This document shows, in pieces, positions 5,593 to 12,011 of a DNA stretch of 12,011 bases. The DNA is from JBKEBQ01 sp047973225. GTDB lineage: Bacteria > Bacillota_I > Bacilli_A > Erysipelotrichales > Erysipelotrichaceae. The notes under the pieces were generated by a model. The model searched no databases and was not told the DNA's origin. It saw only the letters and a program-made list of their open reading frames with translations. How positions within the stretch are numbered: position 1 is the first letter of the stretch; each line of letters opens with the position of its first letter. Location: the NCBI GenBank assembly GCA_047973225.1, contig JBKEBQ010000011.1, forward strand, positions 1-12,011, in the 5' to 3' direction. A program made the translations under genes and the position numbers.

Positions 5593-5868
5593 TTAGATTT
5601 TTTTTTGGCTTTGTTCAATATGATTAATTAGTAGATAGCCAATATCAACATCAAGTGCTGTAGCTAATCTGCAGATACTGATTAAGGAAATAGATTCATT
5701 TCCATATAATACTTTGTGCAATGCCGAGTAGTGCCATCTTGCATCAGCTGCAAATTCTTTGAGAGTGATACCTTTCTGTTCGATCCTTTGTTCTACATTG
5801 GTTCGAATGTCCTGGAACTTTGCTCCGTGTATCTTAATTGCTTCAGGATTTATGAATGTATTTCGCAC
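5593..5868 (-). CDS. XRE-family helix-turn-helix regulator
   Basis: A 91-residue Cro/CI-type DNA-binding protein. The HTH spans about 22-77 (VEQRIEQKGITLKEFAADARWHYSALHKVLYGN, then ISLICRLATALDVDIGYLL), with the second and recognition helices around residues 35-52 and the usual LxxICxLATALDV dimer-side helix. The start is GTG at 5868-5866. AAAGGAGG lies 11 nt upstream, a long spacing, and no other start codon exists before an upstream in-frame stop. There is no second domain, so it probably acts as a simple repressor. It lies between the candidate origin and the tRNA operon terminator and may control the element or itself; no clear operator is visible next to it. Confidence 0.88.
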   Translation of the reverse strand: MRNTFINPEAIKIHGAKFQDIRTNVEQRIEQKGITLKEFAADARWHYSALHKVLYGNESISLISICRLATALDVDIGYLLINHIEQSQKKI

Positions 5869-5900
5869 GTAAGTAACTACCTCCTTTCATCACCTAATAA

Positions 5901-5930
5901 ATAAAAAAACGAACTAGGAAGCTAATTCGT
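5901..5930 (-). terminator. Rho-independent terminator of the tRNA operon
   Basis: Read on the minus strand: ACGAATTAG, loop CTTC, CTAGTTCGT (9-bp stem with one G-T pair), then seven T's. It lies 35 nt beyond the CCA end of tRNA-Leu(UAA) and ends the three-tRNA transcript. Confidence 0.85.
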
Positions 5931-5964
5931 TTTGAATTATTCATTAATCATTTCTTAATTGAAA

Positions 5965-6051
5965 TGGTCGGGCCGGGGGGACTTGAACCCCCACGAGATT
6001 ACTCTCAACGGATTTTAAGTCCGTTGCGTCTGCCTATTCCGCCACGGCCCG
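5965..6051 (-). tRNA. tRNA-Leu (UAA)
   Basis: An 87-nt class II tRNA with encoded CCA (plus 5965-5967). The acceptor stem CGGGCCG pairs with CGGCCCG, the anticodon loop CTTAAAA gives anticodon UAA, and there is a long variable arm and a GTTCAAGTC T-loop region. It is the last gene of a three-tRNA operon. Confidence 0.96.
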
Positions 6052-6077
6052 AGGATGTATAATGTGACACTTAAAAA

Positions 6078-6151
6078 TGGAGGTTCCTACCAGATTTGAA
6101 CTGGTGATCACAGAGTTGCAGTCTATTGCCTTACCACTTGGCTAAGGAACC
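6078..6151 (-). tRNA. tRNA-Cys (GCA)
   Basis: A 74-nt tRNA with encoded CCA. The acceptor stem GGTTCCT pairs with AGGAACC, the discriminator is U as usual for Cys, and the anticodon loop CTGCAAC gives GCA. Nine of its last bases plus seven flanking bases reappear inverted at 511-526. Confidence 0.96.
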
Positions 6152-6161
6152 CCAAAACAAA

Positions 6162-6244
6162 TGGTGCGCGTGAAGGGACTCGAACCCCCACGGTTGCCCG
6201 CCAGATCCTAAGTCTGGTGCGTCTGCCAATTTCGCCACACGCGC
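6162..6244 (-). tRNA. tRNA-Leu (UAG)
   Basis: An 83-nt class II tRNA with encoded CCA. The acceptor stem GCGCGTG pairs with CACGCGC, the anticodon loop CTTAGGA gives UAG, and a long variable arm is present. It is the first gene of the operon, 10 nt before tRNA-Cys. Confidence 0.96.
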
Positions 6245-6256
6245 AAGTGCTTTTTT

Positions 6257-6284
6257 ATTATATCATATCAACGCATAAATGCAA
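6257..6284 (-). promoter_or_regulatory. tRNA operon promoter
   Basis: On the minus strand TTGCAT (6284-6279), 16-nt spacer, perfect TATAAT (6262-6257). The start would fall a few bases before tRNA-Leu(UAG), giving a short leader typical of stable RNA. Confidence 0.75.
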
Positions 6285-6354
6285 TATAAAATTAGTGCAT
6301 TTGTGTACTGTGCAAAAAAGTATAAACAAGTGAAAAAAATGAAAAGAATCTAGG

Positions 6355-6382
6355 TTGACATCAGGCTTAAGCAAGTTAAAAT
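6355..6382 (+). promoter_or_regulatory. Promoter of the lysR-type gene
   Basis: Perfect TTGACA (6355-6360), 16-nt spacer, TAAAAT (5 of 6, 6377-6382). The expected leader is about 85 nt, and this leader may contain regulator contact sites. It diverges from the tRNA promoter. Confidence 0.65.
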
Positions 6383-6474
6383 ATAGATAGAAAACGATTG
6401 TATTGTGATTCATAAATAATTGTTTAAATGTATTTATAGAGTCGCATGTCGATTAAAAATGAAAGAGGAATGAT

Positions 6475-7407
6475 ATGAATGCAACTTATTTTGAATATAT
6501 TGTCGAAATTGATCGTACGCGTTCAATAACACAAGCAGCCGAAAATTTATTCATGGCACAGCCAAATTTAAGTAAAGCACTAAAAGAAACAGAACAACAG
6601 ATTGGTTTCCCTATCTTTGAACGGTCTAGTAAAGGTGTCATCCCGACACGCAGAGGAGAAGAATTTTTAGTACATGCGCGAGCTATTGTAAATCAAATGC
6701 AGAAAATAACGCAGCTATCAAAAACAAATGATGATCGTATTCAGCGTTTTAGTATTTCAATACCAAGAGGAAGTTATATTTCCAATGCCTTTACATATTT
6801 TTTGAGTGAATTGGATATTGAAAAAGGTTATCAAATTGATATGGTAGAAACAAACTCTATGCAAACCATTCAAAATGTTATTTCTGGAGTATATCCACTT
6901 GGTATTATTCGATACCAAATGATTTATGAAAATTATTTTTTAGATTATCTCAAAGACAAGAAGTTAATCGTGGATACGATTTGGGAAATGGATCATTTAG
7001 TCTATATGTCAAAAGAACATCCACTCGTAGATAAGAAAAATTTAAGGGAAGAGGAATTAAAGGGATTTGTGGAAATTTCTCATGGAGATACAACGATTCC
7101 ATACCTTTTTACCGAGAGGGTAGAAGCAGCGGATACCGACCTTGATAGACGCATTTATGTCCATGATCGCTTTAACCAATTCAATGTATTACAAGCCATC
7201 CCTTCTAGTTATATGTGGGGATCGGCATTACCACGGAAAATCTTAGATCGTTATGGGCTTGTACAAAGACGCTGTGAGAGTAAAAGAAGAAAATATAAAG
7301 ATATTTTAATCTATAGTGAGGAATATAAATTAACAACATTAGACTTAAAATTTATTGATCGCTTATATGCAGCACGTAATAAAGTAGCGTTTAGAAAATA
7401 TGACTAG
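6475..7407 (+). CDS. LysR-family transcriptional regulator
   Basis: A 310-residue protein of normal LysR length. The N-terminal winged helix spans 1-65, with the signature SITQAAENLFMAQPNLSKALKE at about 17-38 and GFPIFERSSKGVIPTRRGEEFL just after. A linker helix follows to about 90 and an effector-binding domain (two Rossmann-like halves) to the end. These proteins bind a small co-inducer and usually control a divergent or nearby gene; here the divergent neighbour is a tRNA operon and nothing metabolic lies next to it, so the target is unknown. The start ATG follows AAAGAGG; an ATG five bases earlier is out of frame. The effector cannot be named from the sequence. Confidence 0.93.
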   Translation: MNATYFEYIVEIDRTRSITQAAENLFMAQPNLSKALKETEQQIGFPIFERSSKGVIPTRRGEEFLVHARAIVNQMQKITQLSKTNDDRIQRFSISIPRGSYISNAFTYFLSELDIEKGYQIDMVETNSMQTIQNVISGVYPLGIIRYQMIYENYFLDYLKDKKLIVDTIWEMDHLVYMSKEHPLVDKKNLREEELKGFVEISHGDTTIPYLFTERVEAADTDLDRRIYVHDRFNQFNVLQAIPSSYMWGSALPRKILDRYGLVQRRCESKRRKYKDILIYSEEYKLTTLDLKFIDRLYAARNKVAFRKYD

Positions 7408-7408
7408 C

Positions 7409-7448
7409 ATATGTAAAAGAATATAAAAAAACCTTAATTTTTACATAT
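7409..7448. repeat. 10-bp inverted repeat after the lysR-type gene
   Basis: ATATGTAAAA at 7409-7418 and TTTTACATAT at 7439-7448, perfect, with a 20-nt loop, two bases after the stop codon. There is no T tract behind it, so it is a weak terminator at best; mRNA protection or a binding site is possible. The rest of 7449-7737 is very AT-rich and shows no gene or motif I can support. Confidence 0.4.
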
Positions 7449-7737
7449 ACGAATAAAGAAAAAAGCATATCCATATACAAATATATATGTAGATAATAAT
7501 TTTTAGTATTACCAATCATATGAAAAATACGTTAAACTATAGCTGTATAAAGGATAGCAGTGTGTAATGATTCTCTTATCTTTTTTATAAAACATAGAGT
7601 ATATATCCTATAGTGTTTTAACACAACATACATTTACTCACAACGTTAAAGGACTATAACGATCAAGATATATATATCTATTTATTCTATAAAGATTACA
7701 TGTACTTAGCATAGGATGCGCAAATGATCTTATAGAT

Positions 7738-7771
7738 AAAAAAAAGAGCGACTGCTAATCGTTCTTTTTTT
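7738..7771. terminator. Bidirectional terminator between convergent genes
   Basis: A 13-bp stem (AAAAAAAGAGCGA with TCGTTCTTTTTTT, one G-T pair) around loop CTGCTAA. A and T runs on both sides give a T tract on either strand. It lies 19 nt past the stop of the DUF438 gene and is the likely end of the hcp operon; it could also stop readthrough from the lysR-type gene. Confidence 0.8.
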
Positions 7772-7789
7772 ATGTGCATTCCTATATTT

Positions 7790-8908
7790 TTAATCAGCTA
7801 AACGCTTTTCACCACGAATGCTTTGAATCCCACTAATATCTTGACTTACTTCGACAACACCTAAATAATTATCTTCATTGTCGTAAATAGCAAAGTATTG
7901 GATGTATACAAACATACCCTTGAAAGGAATCCAAAAGTGTTCTTCACGCTTTCGTTTTGCTTTAAAATCATCAAGGATAGCTTCAACAATGTGAACGCTT
8001 TGTGGTGGGTGACATAGTTTAACTTCCCGACCCAAAACAGTCAATGGGCGATCAAATACTCTATGTTTACCTTGTGAAACATAAGCCACACGATCATGTT
8101 TATCAACAAAAGTGATATCCAGAGGTAACACATTTAAGATTTTTTCTAGTTCCAAGGCATTTACTTTGCCAGAAGGAAGTTGAATATAACCTTCTAACAC
8201 TTCATCTCTAGTAGTTTTTGGTAAAGGTTTATTAAGTTGTAAAGCGGCATTGTTTTTAAGTGCAAGGTCTAATTTATCCCAAAGATCACTTGATAAATGT
8301 TCTTCTAACATTTGGAATAAAACATTTTGTTCTTTCGTGATCATATCTCGTATGCGTTTTTCAACAGCTACATAAGCAACTTGTGCATCATTACCACTAG
8401 CCAGTTTTGAAATAACAACTTTTAATTCTGCGCGTATTTCGTTGTCAACCCCCCACATAACTTGCGGAATGGTAAGAATGTCTACATATTCAAGAAGAGG
8501 AAAAAGAAGTTGTTCTTTTTTTCCATAATGATCATCAACTCTATCGTAAAGTTCTTGTACATAAGCTAAAGATAGATGATCTTGATTAGCATGCATGAAA
8601 GTAGTTAAAAATTCGTTATCTTCACGGAAATAGTCAAAAGGATGGGTAACTTTATCACTGTGTAAGTCTTCTAAGTTATCTTGGAAAAGTGAAGCATGGA
8701 CATCACACAAACTCATGATTTCATCAATTGACATTCCCTCATTTACGAGTTGTTGTTCCATCTGGGCAATTTCAGCGCCTGAAACATACTTGAAGTCACG
8801 AATGAATGCTTCTTTTACTTTTTGTTCATCTTCACCATTGTGAAGTCTTAAGATCAAATCTTTTAATTTTGTTATTTTTGTATTCTGTTTTACAAGGATT
8901 TCGCTCAT
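7790..8908 (-). CDS. DUF438 / hemerythrin-like / PAS protein
   Basis: A 372-residue cytoplasmic protein with three parts. DUF438 spans about 10-80 (LILRLHNGED, then the FIRDFKYVSGAEIAQMEQQL helix pair). A hemerythrin-like four-helix bundle spans about 85-210 with HPFDYFREDNEFL (89-101), HYGKKEQLLFPLLE (127-140), MWGVDNEIR (151-159) and KEQNVLFQMLEEHL (192-205), which supply His and Glu residues for a di-iron site. A PAS domain spans about 250-358 (LPLDITFVDKHDRVAYVSQG to YLGVVEVSQDI). Proteins of this architecture are linked to iron- or NO-related stress and usually lack an output domain, as here. It starts 14 nt after hcp with an AGAAAGGA site, so the two form an operon; sensing or repair of nitrosative damage beside Hcp is the likely role. 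Confidence 0.9.
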   Translation of the reverse strand: MSEILVKQNTKITKLKDLILRLHNGEDEQKVKEAFIRDFKYVSGAEIAQMEQQLVNEGMSIDEIMSLCDVHASLFQDNLEDLHSDKVTHPFDYFREDNEFLTTFMHANQDHLSLAYVQELYDRVDDHYGKKEQLLFPLLEYVDILTIPQVMWGVDNEIRAELKVVISKLASGNDAQVAYVAVEKRIRDMITKEQNVLFQMLEEHLSSDLWDKLDLALKNNAALQLNKPLPKTTRDEVLEGYIQLPSGKVNALELEKILNVLPLDITFVDKHDRVAYVSQGKHRVFDRPLTVLGREVKLCHPPQSVHIVEAILDDFKAKRKREEHFWIPFKGMFVYIQYFAIYDNEDNYLGVVEVSQDISGIQSIRGEKRLAD

Positions 8909-8922
8909 AGTGTTCGTCCTTT

Positions 8923-10461
8923 CTATCCAAATGTTTTAATATCTTCGCTTACAGTTCCCATACCACTAATACCATAGTGCTCAATTAAATAGTTGGCTGT
9001 AGCTTCGCTTAAATATCCAGGAAGTGTTGGACCTACTTTAATGTCTTTGATACCTAAGTGAAGAAGAGCCAATAAGACGATAATTGCTTTTTGTTCGTAC
9101 CAAGCAATGTTGAAAGAAATAGGCAATTCATTGATATCGTTTAGTTCGAATACTTCCTTTAATTTTAATGCAACAACCACCCAAGAATAAGAGTCATTAC
9201 ATTGTCCTGCATCAAGCACTCTAGGAATACCATTAATATCATTTAATTGCAATTTGTTGTAACGATATTTCGCACAACCAGAAGTTAATATAATCGTGTC
9301 ATCTTTTAATGTTTTCGCAAATTCTTCATAATATTCACGACCTTTTTTGCGGCCATCACAACCACTCATTACAATAAATTTACGAATTGCGCCATTTTTA
9401 ATGTTTTCAACAATTGTTTCTGCTAATGATAAAACTTGATTATGGGCAAATCCACCAACAATTTCTCCTGTTTCAATCGATTGGGGAGCTTTACATGTTT
9501 TGGCTTGCGCAATGATATCGCTAAAGTCTTTGGTTCCATCACTATTTTCTTTGATTCTGATAAAGCCTGGATGATCGCAATTTCCTGTTGCATACAATTT
9601 ATCAAGATACCCTGCATTTTTACGAGGAGGAACGATACAGTTTGTGGTAAAGACAATCGGGCCGTTAAAGGTTTCAAATTCACTTGTTTGTTTCCACCAA
9701 GCATTACCGTAATTTCCAACTAAATGCGTATATTTTTTTAGTTCTGGATAATAATGTGCGGGTAACATTTCACTGTGTGTATAAATATCAACACCGCTGT
9801 CTTTGCTTTGTTCTAACAATTGTTGTAAATCATGTAAATCATGCCCGGAAATTAGAATACCAGGACGGTTCTTTACACCGATGTTTACTTTCGTGATTTC
9901 TGGATTTCCATATGTTGAGGTATTTGCTTCATCAAGCAGGGCCATAACTTTAGCACCATAGCTTCCTGTTTTATCGCAAAGTTTAATTAACTTATTTAAG
10001 TCTTTTACATGATTGATGTTGGCAAGAACATGAACAAGGAAGTTATGAATATCCATATCTTCATATCCTAATTGAATGGCATGCGCATGGTAGGCGCTCA
10101 TACCCATCAAACCACCCATAATCAATGATTTTAAAGCGTTTAAGTCTTCATTTTCTTCATAATATGGAACGACATCGTTTTGTTTTGTATAAGACTTTGC
10201 TAATAAAATCTGTTTTTGAATGCCGTCATGACTAAAGTTCGCATTGGTAATCAGTTTAAACATACAGTTTGTGATAAAGCGCTTTTCATCAAGATGATGT
10301 TCTTTATCACCATCAAGCTGTGTTGATAAAACTTTTAGATATTCTTTCAACTCATCCATTAAATTGGCTAAATCGCTGTCTTTTCCACATACCCCTTGGA
10401 TGGTACATGCTTTGTTTGCTGCTGTTTCTTCGCATTGGTTACAATACATTGCTGTTTTCAT
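8923..10461 (-). CDS. hcp: Hybrid cluster protein (hydroxylamine/NO reductase)
   Basis: A 512-residue iron-sulfur enzyme of the cytoplasm. The N-terminal cysteine motif C7-x2-C10-x8-C19-x5-C25 is that of the class I (anaerobe) type, binding a [4Fe-4S] cluster. All eight ligands of the hybrid Fe-S-O cluster can be aligned: H207, E231, C275, C368, C396, C421, E456 and K458. Each is offset by a constant 37 or 38 from the Desulfovibrio numbering (H244, E268, C312, C406, C434, C459, E494, K496). The enzyme reduces NO to N2O and can reduce hydroxylamine, protecting against nitrosative stress. No separate Hcr reductase is in the window, as is usual in anaerobes. It is preceded by AAAGGAG and a Crp-box-bearing promoter and followed by the DUF438 gene. 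Confidence 0.97.
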   Translation of the reverse strand: MKTAMYCNQCEETAANKACTIQGVCGKDSDLANLMDELKEYLKVLSTQLDGDKEHHLDEKRFITNCMFKLITNANFSHDGIQKQILLAKSYTKQNDVVPYYEENEDLNALKSLIMGGLMGMSAYHAHAIQLGYEDMDIHNFLVHVLANINHVKDLNKLIKLCDKTGSYGAKVMALLDEANTSTYGNPEITKVNIGVKNRPGILISGHDLHDLQQLLEQSKDSGVDIYTHSEMLPAHYYPELKKYTHLVGNYGNAWWKQTSEFETFNGPIVFTTNCIVPPRKNAGYLDKLYATGNCDHPGFIRIKENSDGTKDFSDIIAQAKTCKAPQSIETGEIVGGFAHNQVLSLAETIVENIKNGAIRKFIVMSGCDGRKKGREYYEEFAKTLKDDTIILTSGCAKYRYNKLQLNDINGIPRVLDAGQCNDSYSWVVVALKLKEVFELNDINELPISFNIAWYEQKAIIVLLALLHLGIKDIKVGPTLPGYLSEATANYLIEHYGISGMGTVSEDIKTFG

Positions 10462-10483
10462 AATAAATCTCCTTTATATATAG

Positions 10484-10528
10484 ATAATATATCTTAAAAT
10501 AGGAGGACAAGATGTGATAATTACAACA
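10484..10528 (-). promoter_or_regulatory. hcp promoter with Crp/Fnr-type box
   Basis: On the minus strand the box TGTTGTAATTATCACA (10528-10513) matches its own complement at 12 of 16 positions and has one perfect TCACA half-site. It is followed by TTGTCC (10510-10505), a 15-nt spacer and TATTAT (10489-10484). The box centre would be near -43 from the expected start, close to the class II activator position. It overlaps the stop codon of the regulator gene upstream. The likely binder is that regulator. Confidence 0.5.
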
Positions 10529-11162
10529 TTTTAAAAAAATCTGTATTTAAATGATAGGTTTGTTTATCGCTACGAAAGATACCTTTTTTTTCCATTTGTG
10601 ACAACTCTCTCGATAAGCTGCTGCGATTTACACATAAATATTCTGCCAATTGTGTTTTATTGAAGGGCAGTTTGAAAGAATAAGATTGACGCTTTACACA
10701 ATAAAAAGTAAGCACTTCAAAAATTCGCTCTTTGATTGTGATTTTATTTAAACACTCAATTTTATGTGTTAAAAAGGCATTCTTTGTGGCTAAGATAGAA
10801 ATGATATTTTGCGATATTTTAGTATTGACTTGAAAGATAGCATTACTTGATATCTCTAAAACTCGCAAATTTTTGGTTGCAATAATATCAAAAGGCGTGC
10901 GATGGTGCTTTCCGAGTGCAACCGATTCCGCAAACATATCATTTTCACTTAATAATGTGACAAGTTTTTTGTTTCCGTTGATGTCGTAACTGCAAATTTC
11001 AATTTCGCCTCGTATGATGATGTAGAGATTATGTATTTCTTCCCCCATATGAAACAAGATAGAGCCTTTCGCATAATTTTTGGTGTGCATAAACGCGTGT
11101 AACGCTTCAAATTCCTTTGTTGTTATATTGTTAAAGACTTCATGGTTTTTAATTTCGTGCAT
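10521..11162 (-). CDS. Crp/Fnr-family regulator of hcp (HcpR-like)
   Basis: A 213-residue protein. The cyclic-nucleotide-binding-type beta barrel spans about 10-105 (YAKGSILFHMGEEIHNLYIIIRGEIEI at 30-56), a long dimerisation helix about 110-140, and a Crp-type winged helix 165-213 (NKTQLAEYLCVNRSSLSRELSQMEKKG; recognition helix about 179-190). The Fnr four-cysteine cluster motif is absent: cysteines are at 57, 137, 155 and 177 only. It is therefore not a classical Fnr and may instead use heme or another NO/redox ligand, as HcpR proteins do; it also lacks a clear cAMP pocket Arg-Ala pair. It lies 59 nt upstream of hcp, on the same strand, with AAGGAG before the ATG. Control of hcp is inferred from position and the box found there. 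Confidence 0.88.
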   Translation of the reverse strand: MHEIKNHEVFNNITTKEFEALHAFMHTKNYAKGSILFHMGEEIHNLYIIIRGEIEICSYDINGNKKLVTLLSENDMFAESVALGKHHRTPFDIIATKNLRVLEISSNAIFQVNTKISQNIISILATKNAFLTHKIECLNKITIKERIFEVLTFYCVKRQSYSFKLPFNKTQLAEYLCVNRSSLSRELSQMEKKGIFRSDKQTYHLNTDFFKML

Positions 11163-11182
11163 AGTGAACTCCTTTTTAGCGT

Positions 11183-11191
11183 ATTATAACA
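11183..11191 (-). promoter_or_regulatory. Promoter of the Crp/Fnr-type gene
   Basis: An extended -10 element, TG-T-TATAAT, on the minus strand with a perfect TATAAT hexamer (11188-11183). No good -35 is seen, which is common with an extended -10. The leader is about 15 nt. Confidence 0.6.
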
Positions 11192-11262
11192 GACTTAAAG
11201 GGGACATGCTTTGATGATGATTCACTACATTGTTTTGGATAGCAGCAGTTTCACTTTTGTGT

Positions 11263-11290
11263 TTATCAAGCCTATAAGTTATGGTATGAT
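11263..11290 (+). promoter_or_regulatory. Promoter of the small membrane protein gene
   Basis: TTATCA (4 of 6, 11263-11268), 16-nt spacer, TATGAT (5 of 6, 11285-11290) with TGG just before it. It is divergent from the Crp/Fnr-type gene; the two promoters are about 75 nt apart. Confidence 0.45.
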
Positions 11291-11312
11291 AAGAAGGCAA
11301 AGAGGGTGTACG

Positions 11313-11564
11313 ATGAAGCTAGAACAACAAATTAAAATATCGTTTTATATAGTGGGACTTTTACTTATTTTTTCTTCCAAATTATTTGCAGTTATGGACA
11401 CAAATATCGCAATGAGTATAGCTGCGGGGTGCCTGGTTTTATCTTTTTGTATTGATGCGTTTATGTGTTATAAAGAAAAACGTTTTATGCAGATGTTTGC
11501 ATATATTTTGGTTTCAATATTCTTTGTAAGTGGTGTGCTTTATATTTGGAAGTTTGTATTGTAA
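11313..11564 (+). CDS. Small membrane protein, 83 residues
   Basis: Three hydrophobic helices are visible in the 83 residues: about 8-24 (FYIVGLLLIFSSKLFAV), 29-47 (IAMSIAAGCLVLSFCIDAF) and 58-82 (MFAYILVSIFFVSGVLYIWKFVL), with KEKR in the second loop. I do not recognise the family. The start is placed at ATG 11313 (MKLEQQIK), because AGAGGGTG lies just upstream and a promoter lies in the region that a longer frame from 11211 would occupy. It is divergently transcribed from the hcp regulator, so a link to the same stress response is conceivable but not shown. Confidence 0.7.
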   Translation: MKLEQQIKISFYIVGLLLIFSSKLFAVMDTNIAMSIAAGCLVLSFCIDAFMCYKEKRFMQMFAYILVSIFFVSGVLYIWKFVL

Positions 11565-11651
11565 AAAGCAAGAATTATCTCATAAGAAAAGCACGATACT
11601 ATTATAGAATGCACTAGTCAAGTAAAAGTGGACATGTAATAAAAGTTATGC

Positions 11652-11686
11652 AAAGCCTCATTCAGTTCTATACTGAATGAGGCTTT
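11652..11686. terminator. Hairpin inside the IS end, overlapping the transposase stop
   Basis: A perfect 15-bp stem (AAAGCCTCATTCAGT with its complement) and loop TCTAT. A T tract on the plus side and AAAG on the other make it bidirectional in look. It probably blocks transcription entering the IS from outside. The transposase stop codon TGA (11660-11658) is inside it. Confidence 0.75.
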
Positions 11687-12011
11687 TATAATTCAATGAA
11701 TACGCTGGTCTTTCATTATTAAAGTACTGAACATACTATTCCATAAACTCTTTAAAGTTATCTAATTTCCAATATTGAAAATCACAGGCCATTTCAGCTT
11801 CAATCCAACCATTAAGTGATTCTATAATAGGATTATCTGTTGAAGTTCCCGCTCGGACATACTTCTAATGATGTTATAATCTTTATGTGCCTCTTGATAG
11901 GCAACAGAGTTGTAGACGGCACCTTGATCTGTGTGAAGGATAAGGGGGGCTGTCTCTTTTTTATCTAATTTCCTTAATAAATCATCTAAACATTTATAAT
12001 ATGGTTTTATA
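11658..12011 (-). pseudogene. IS3-family transposase C-terminus, broken
   Basis: The minus-strand frame from the right edge reads LILHTDQGAVYNSVAYQEA with the second catalytic Asp (HTDQG), then IIRSMS. The rest continues in another frame: GTSTDNPIIESLNGW with the catalytic Glu, ending FNNERPAYSLNYKSLIQY, the standard tail of this rve/DDE family. One C is missing from a C run at about 11855-11857: restoring it gives SMSRAGTSTDNP. A second lesion is a TAG at 11738-11736 inside FME-stop-YVQYFNN, where the family has a glutamate codon. Two lesions mean the element cannot make its own full transposase. Confidence 0.88.

Larger units (their letters stand above)
11610..12011 (-). mobile_element. IS3-family insertion sequence, end fragment (runs off right edge)
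   Basis: The terminal repeat starts at 11610 with TGCACTAG and contains AAAAGTGGACA (11624-11634), the TG...GTGGACA pattern of IS3/IS150-group ends. It is followed inward by a hairpin and a transposase reading toward that end. The other end is outside the window. The three bases before it (GAA, 11607-11609) would be the target duplication if the partner copy shows the same. Confidence 0.75.

Noticed and set aside
5716..5904. Plus-strand frame of 62 codons opposite the XRE gene
   Set aside because: No Shine-Dalgarno, and it reads through the tRNA terminator hairpin; the opposite-strand XRE protein is a clear family member.
9423..9896. Three open frames inside hcp, one minus and two plus
   Set aside because: All overlap the hcp frame, whose cluster ligands on both sides are intact; the shadow products show no domain.
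11628..11639. GTGGACATGTAA near the IS end as a fifth palindrome copy
   Set aside because: Only one half-site matches the core and it is explained by the IS3-type terminal repeat.

Overview
The DNA is strongly AT-rich, the start sites carry AAAGGAGG-type ribosome binding sites, genes are compact, and the tRNAs encode their own CCA. This fits a low-GC Firmicute (Bacillota). An anaerobe of the Erysipelotrichia/Clostridia type is my best guess, because a class I hybrid cluster protein is present, but the sequence does not prove the genus.

Positions 1 to about 5590 look like the maintenance end of a mobile element (integrated plasmid, plasmid-like ICE or phage-plasmid). Nearly everything is on the minus strand. 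Reading in that direction there is: a repeat-rich, AT-rich intergenic region that may be a replication origin (5231-5592); a 65-residue unknown protein; a frameshifted gene of about 397 codons that is a candidate replication initiator by position only; a ParA ATPase overlapping a two-helix membrane protein; a ParB-like protein; two unknown small proteins, one with a sigma-region-4-like C-terminus; and the start of a membrane-anchored surface protein running off the left edge. Four near-identical copies of a perfect palindrome (core ATGGACATSATGTCCAT) tie this block together. Three sit 26-31 nt upstream of the start codons of parA, parB and the surface protein gene, and one lies inside parA. 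They are probably ParB-binding centromere/operator sites, and they do not resemble the chromosomal parS consensus.

Positions 5593 to about 7410 hold an XRE-type repressor gene, a three-gene tRNA operon (Leu-UAG, Cys, Leu-UAA) with a clear promoter and terminator, and a divergent LysR-type regulator. The 3' end of tRNA-Cys plus its downstream bases recurs as a 16-bp inverted copy at 511-526, a possible trace of integration.

Positions 7738-11564 look like chromosomal backbone: a nitrosative/redox stress module of a Crp/Fnr-type regulator, hybrid cluster protein (hcp) and a DUF438-hemerythrin-PAS protein, all on the minus strand. A Crp-like palindrome lies just upstream of the hcp promoter. A divergent 83-residue membrane protein follows.

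From about 11610 to the right edge is the end of an IS3-family insertion sequence whose transposase carries a one-base deletion and an in-frame stop.
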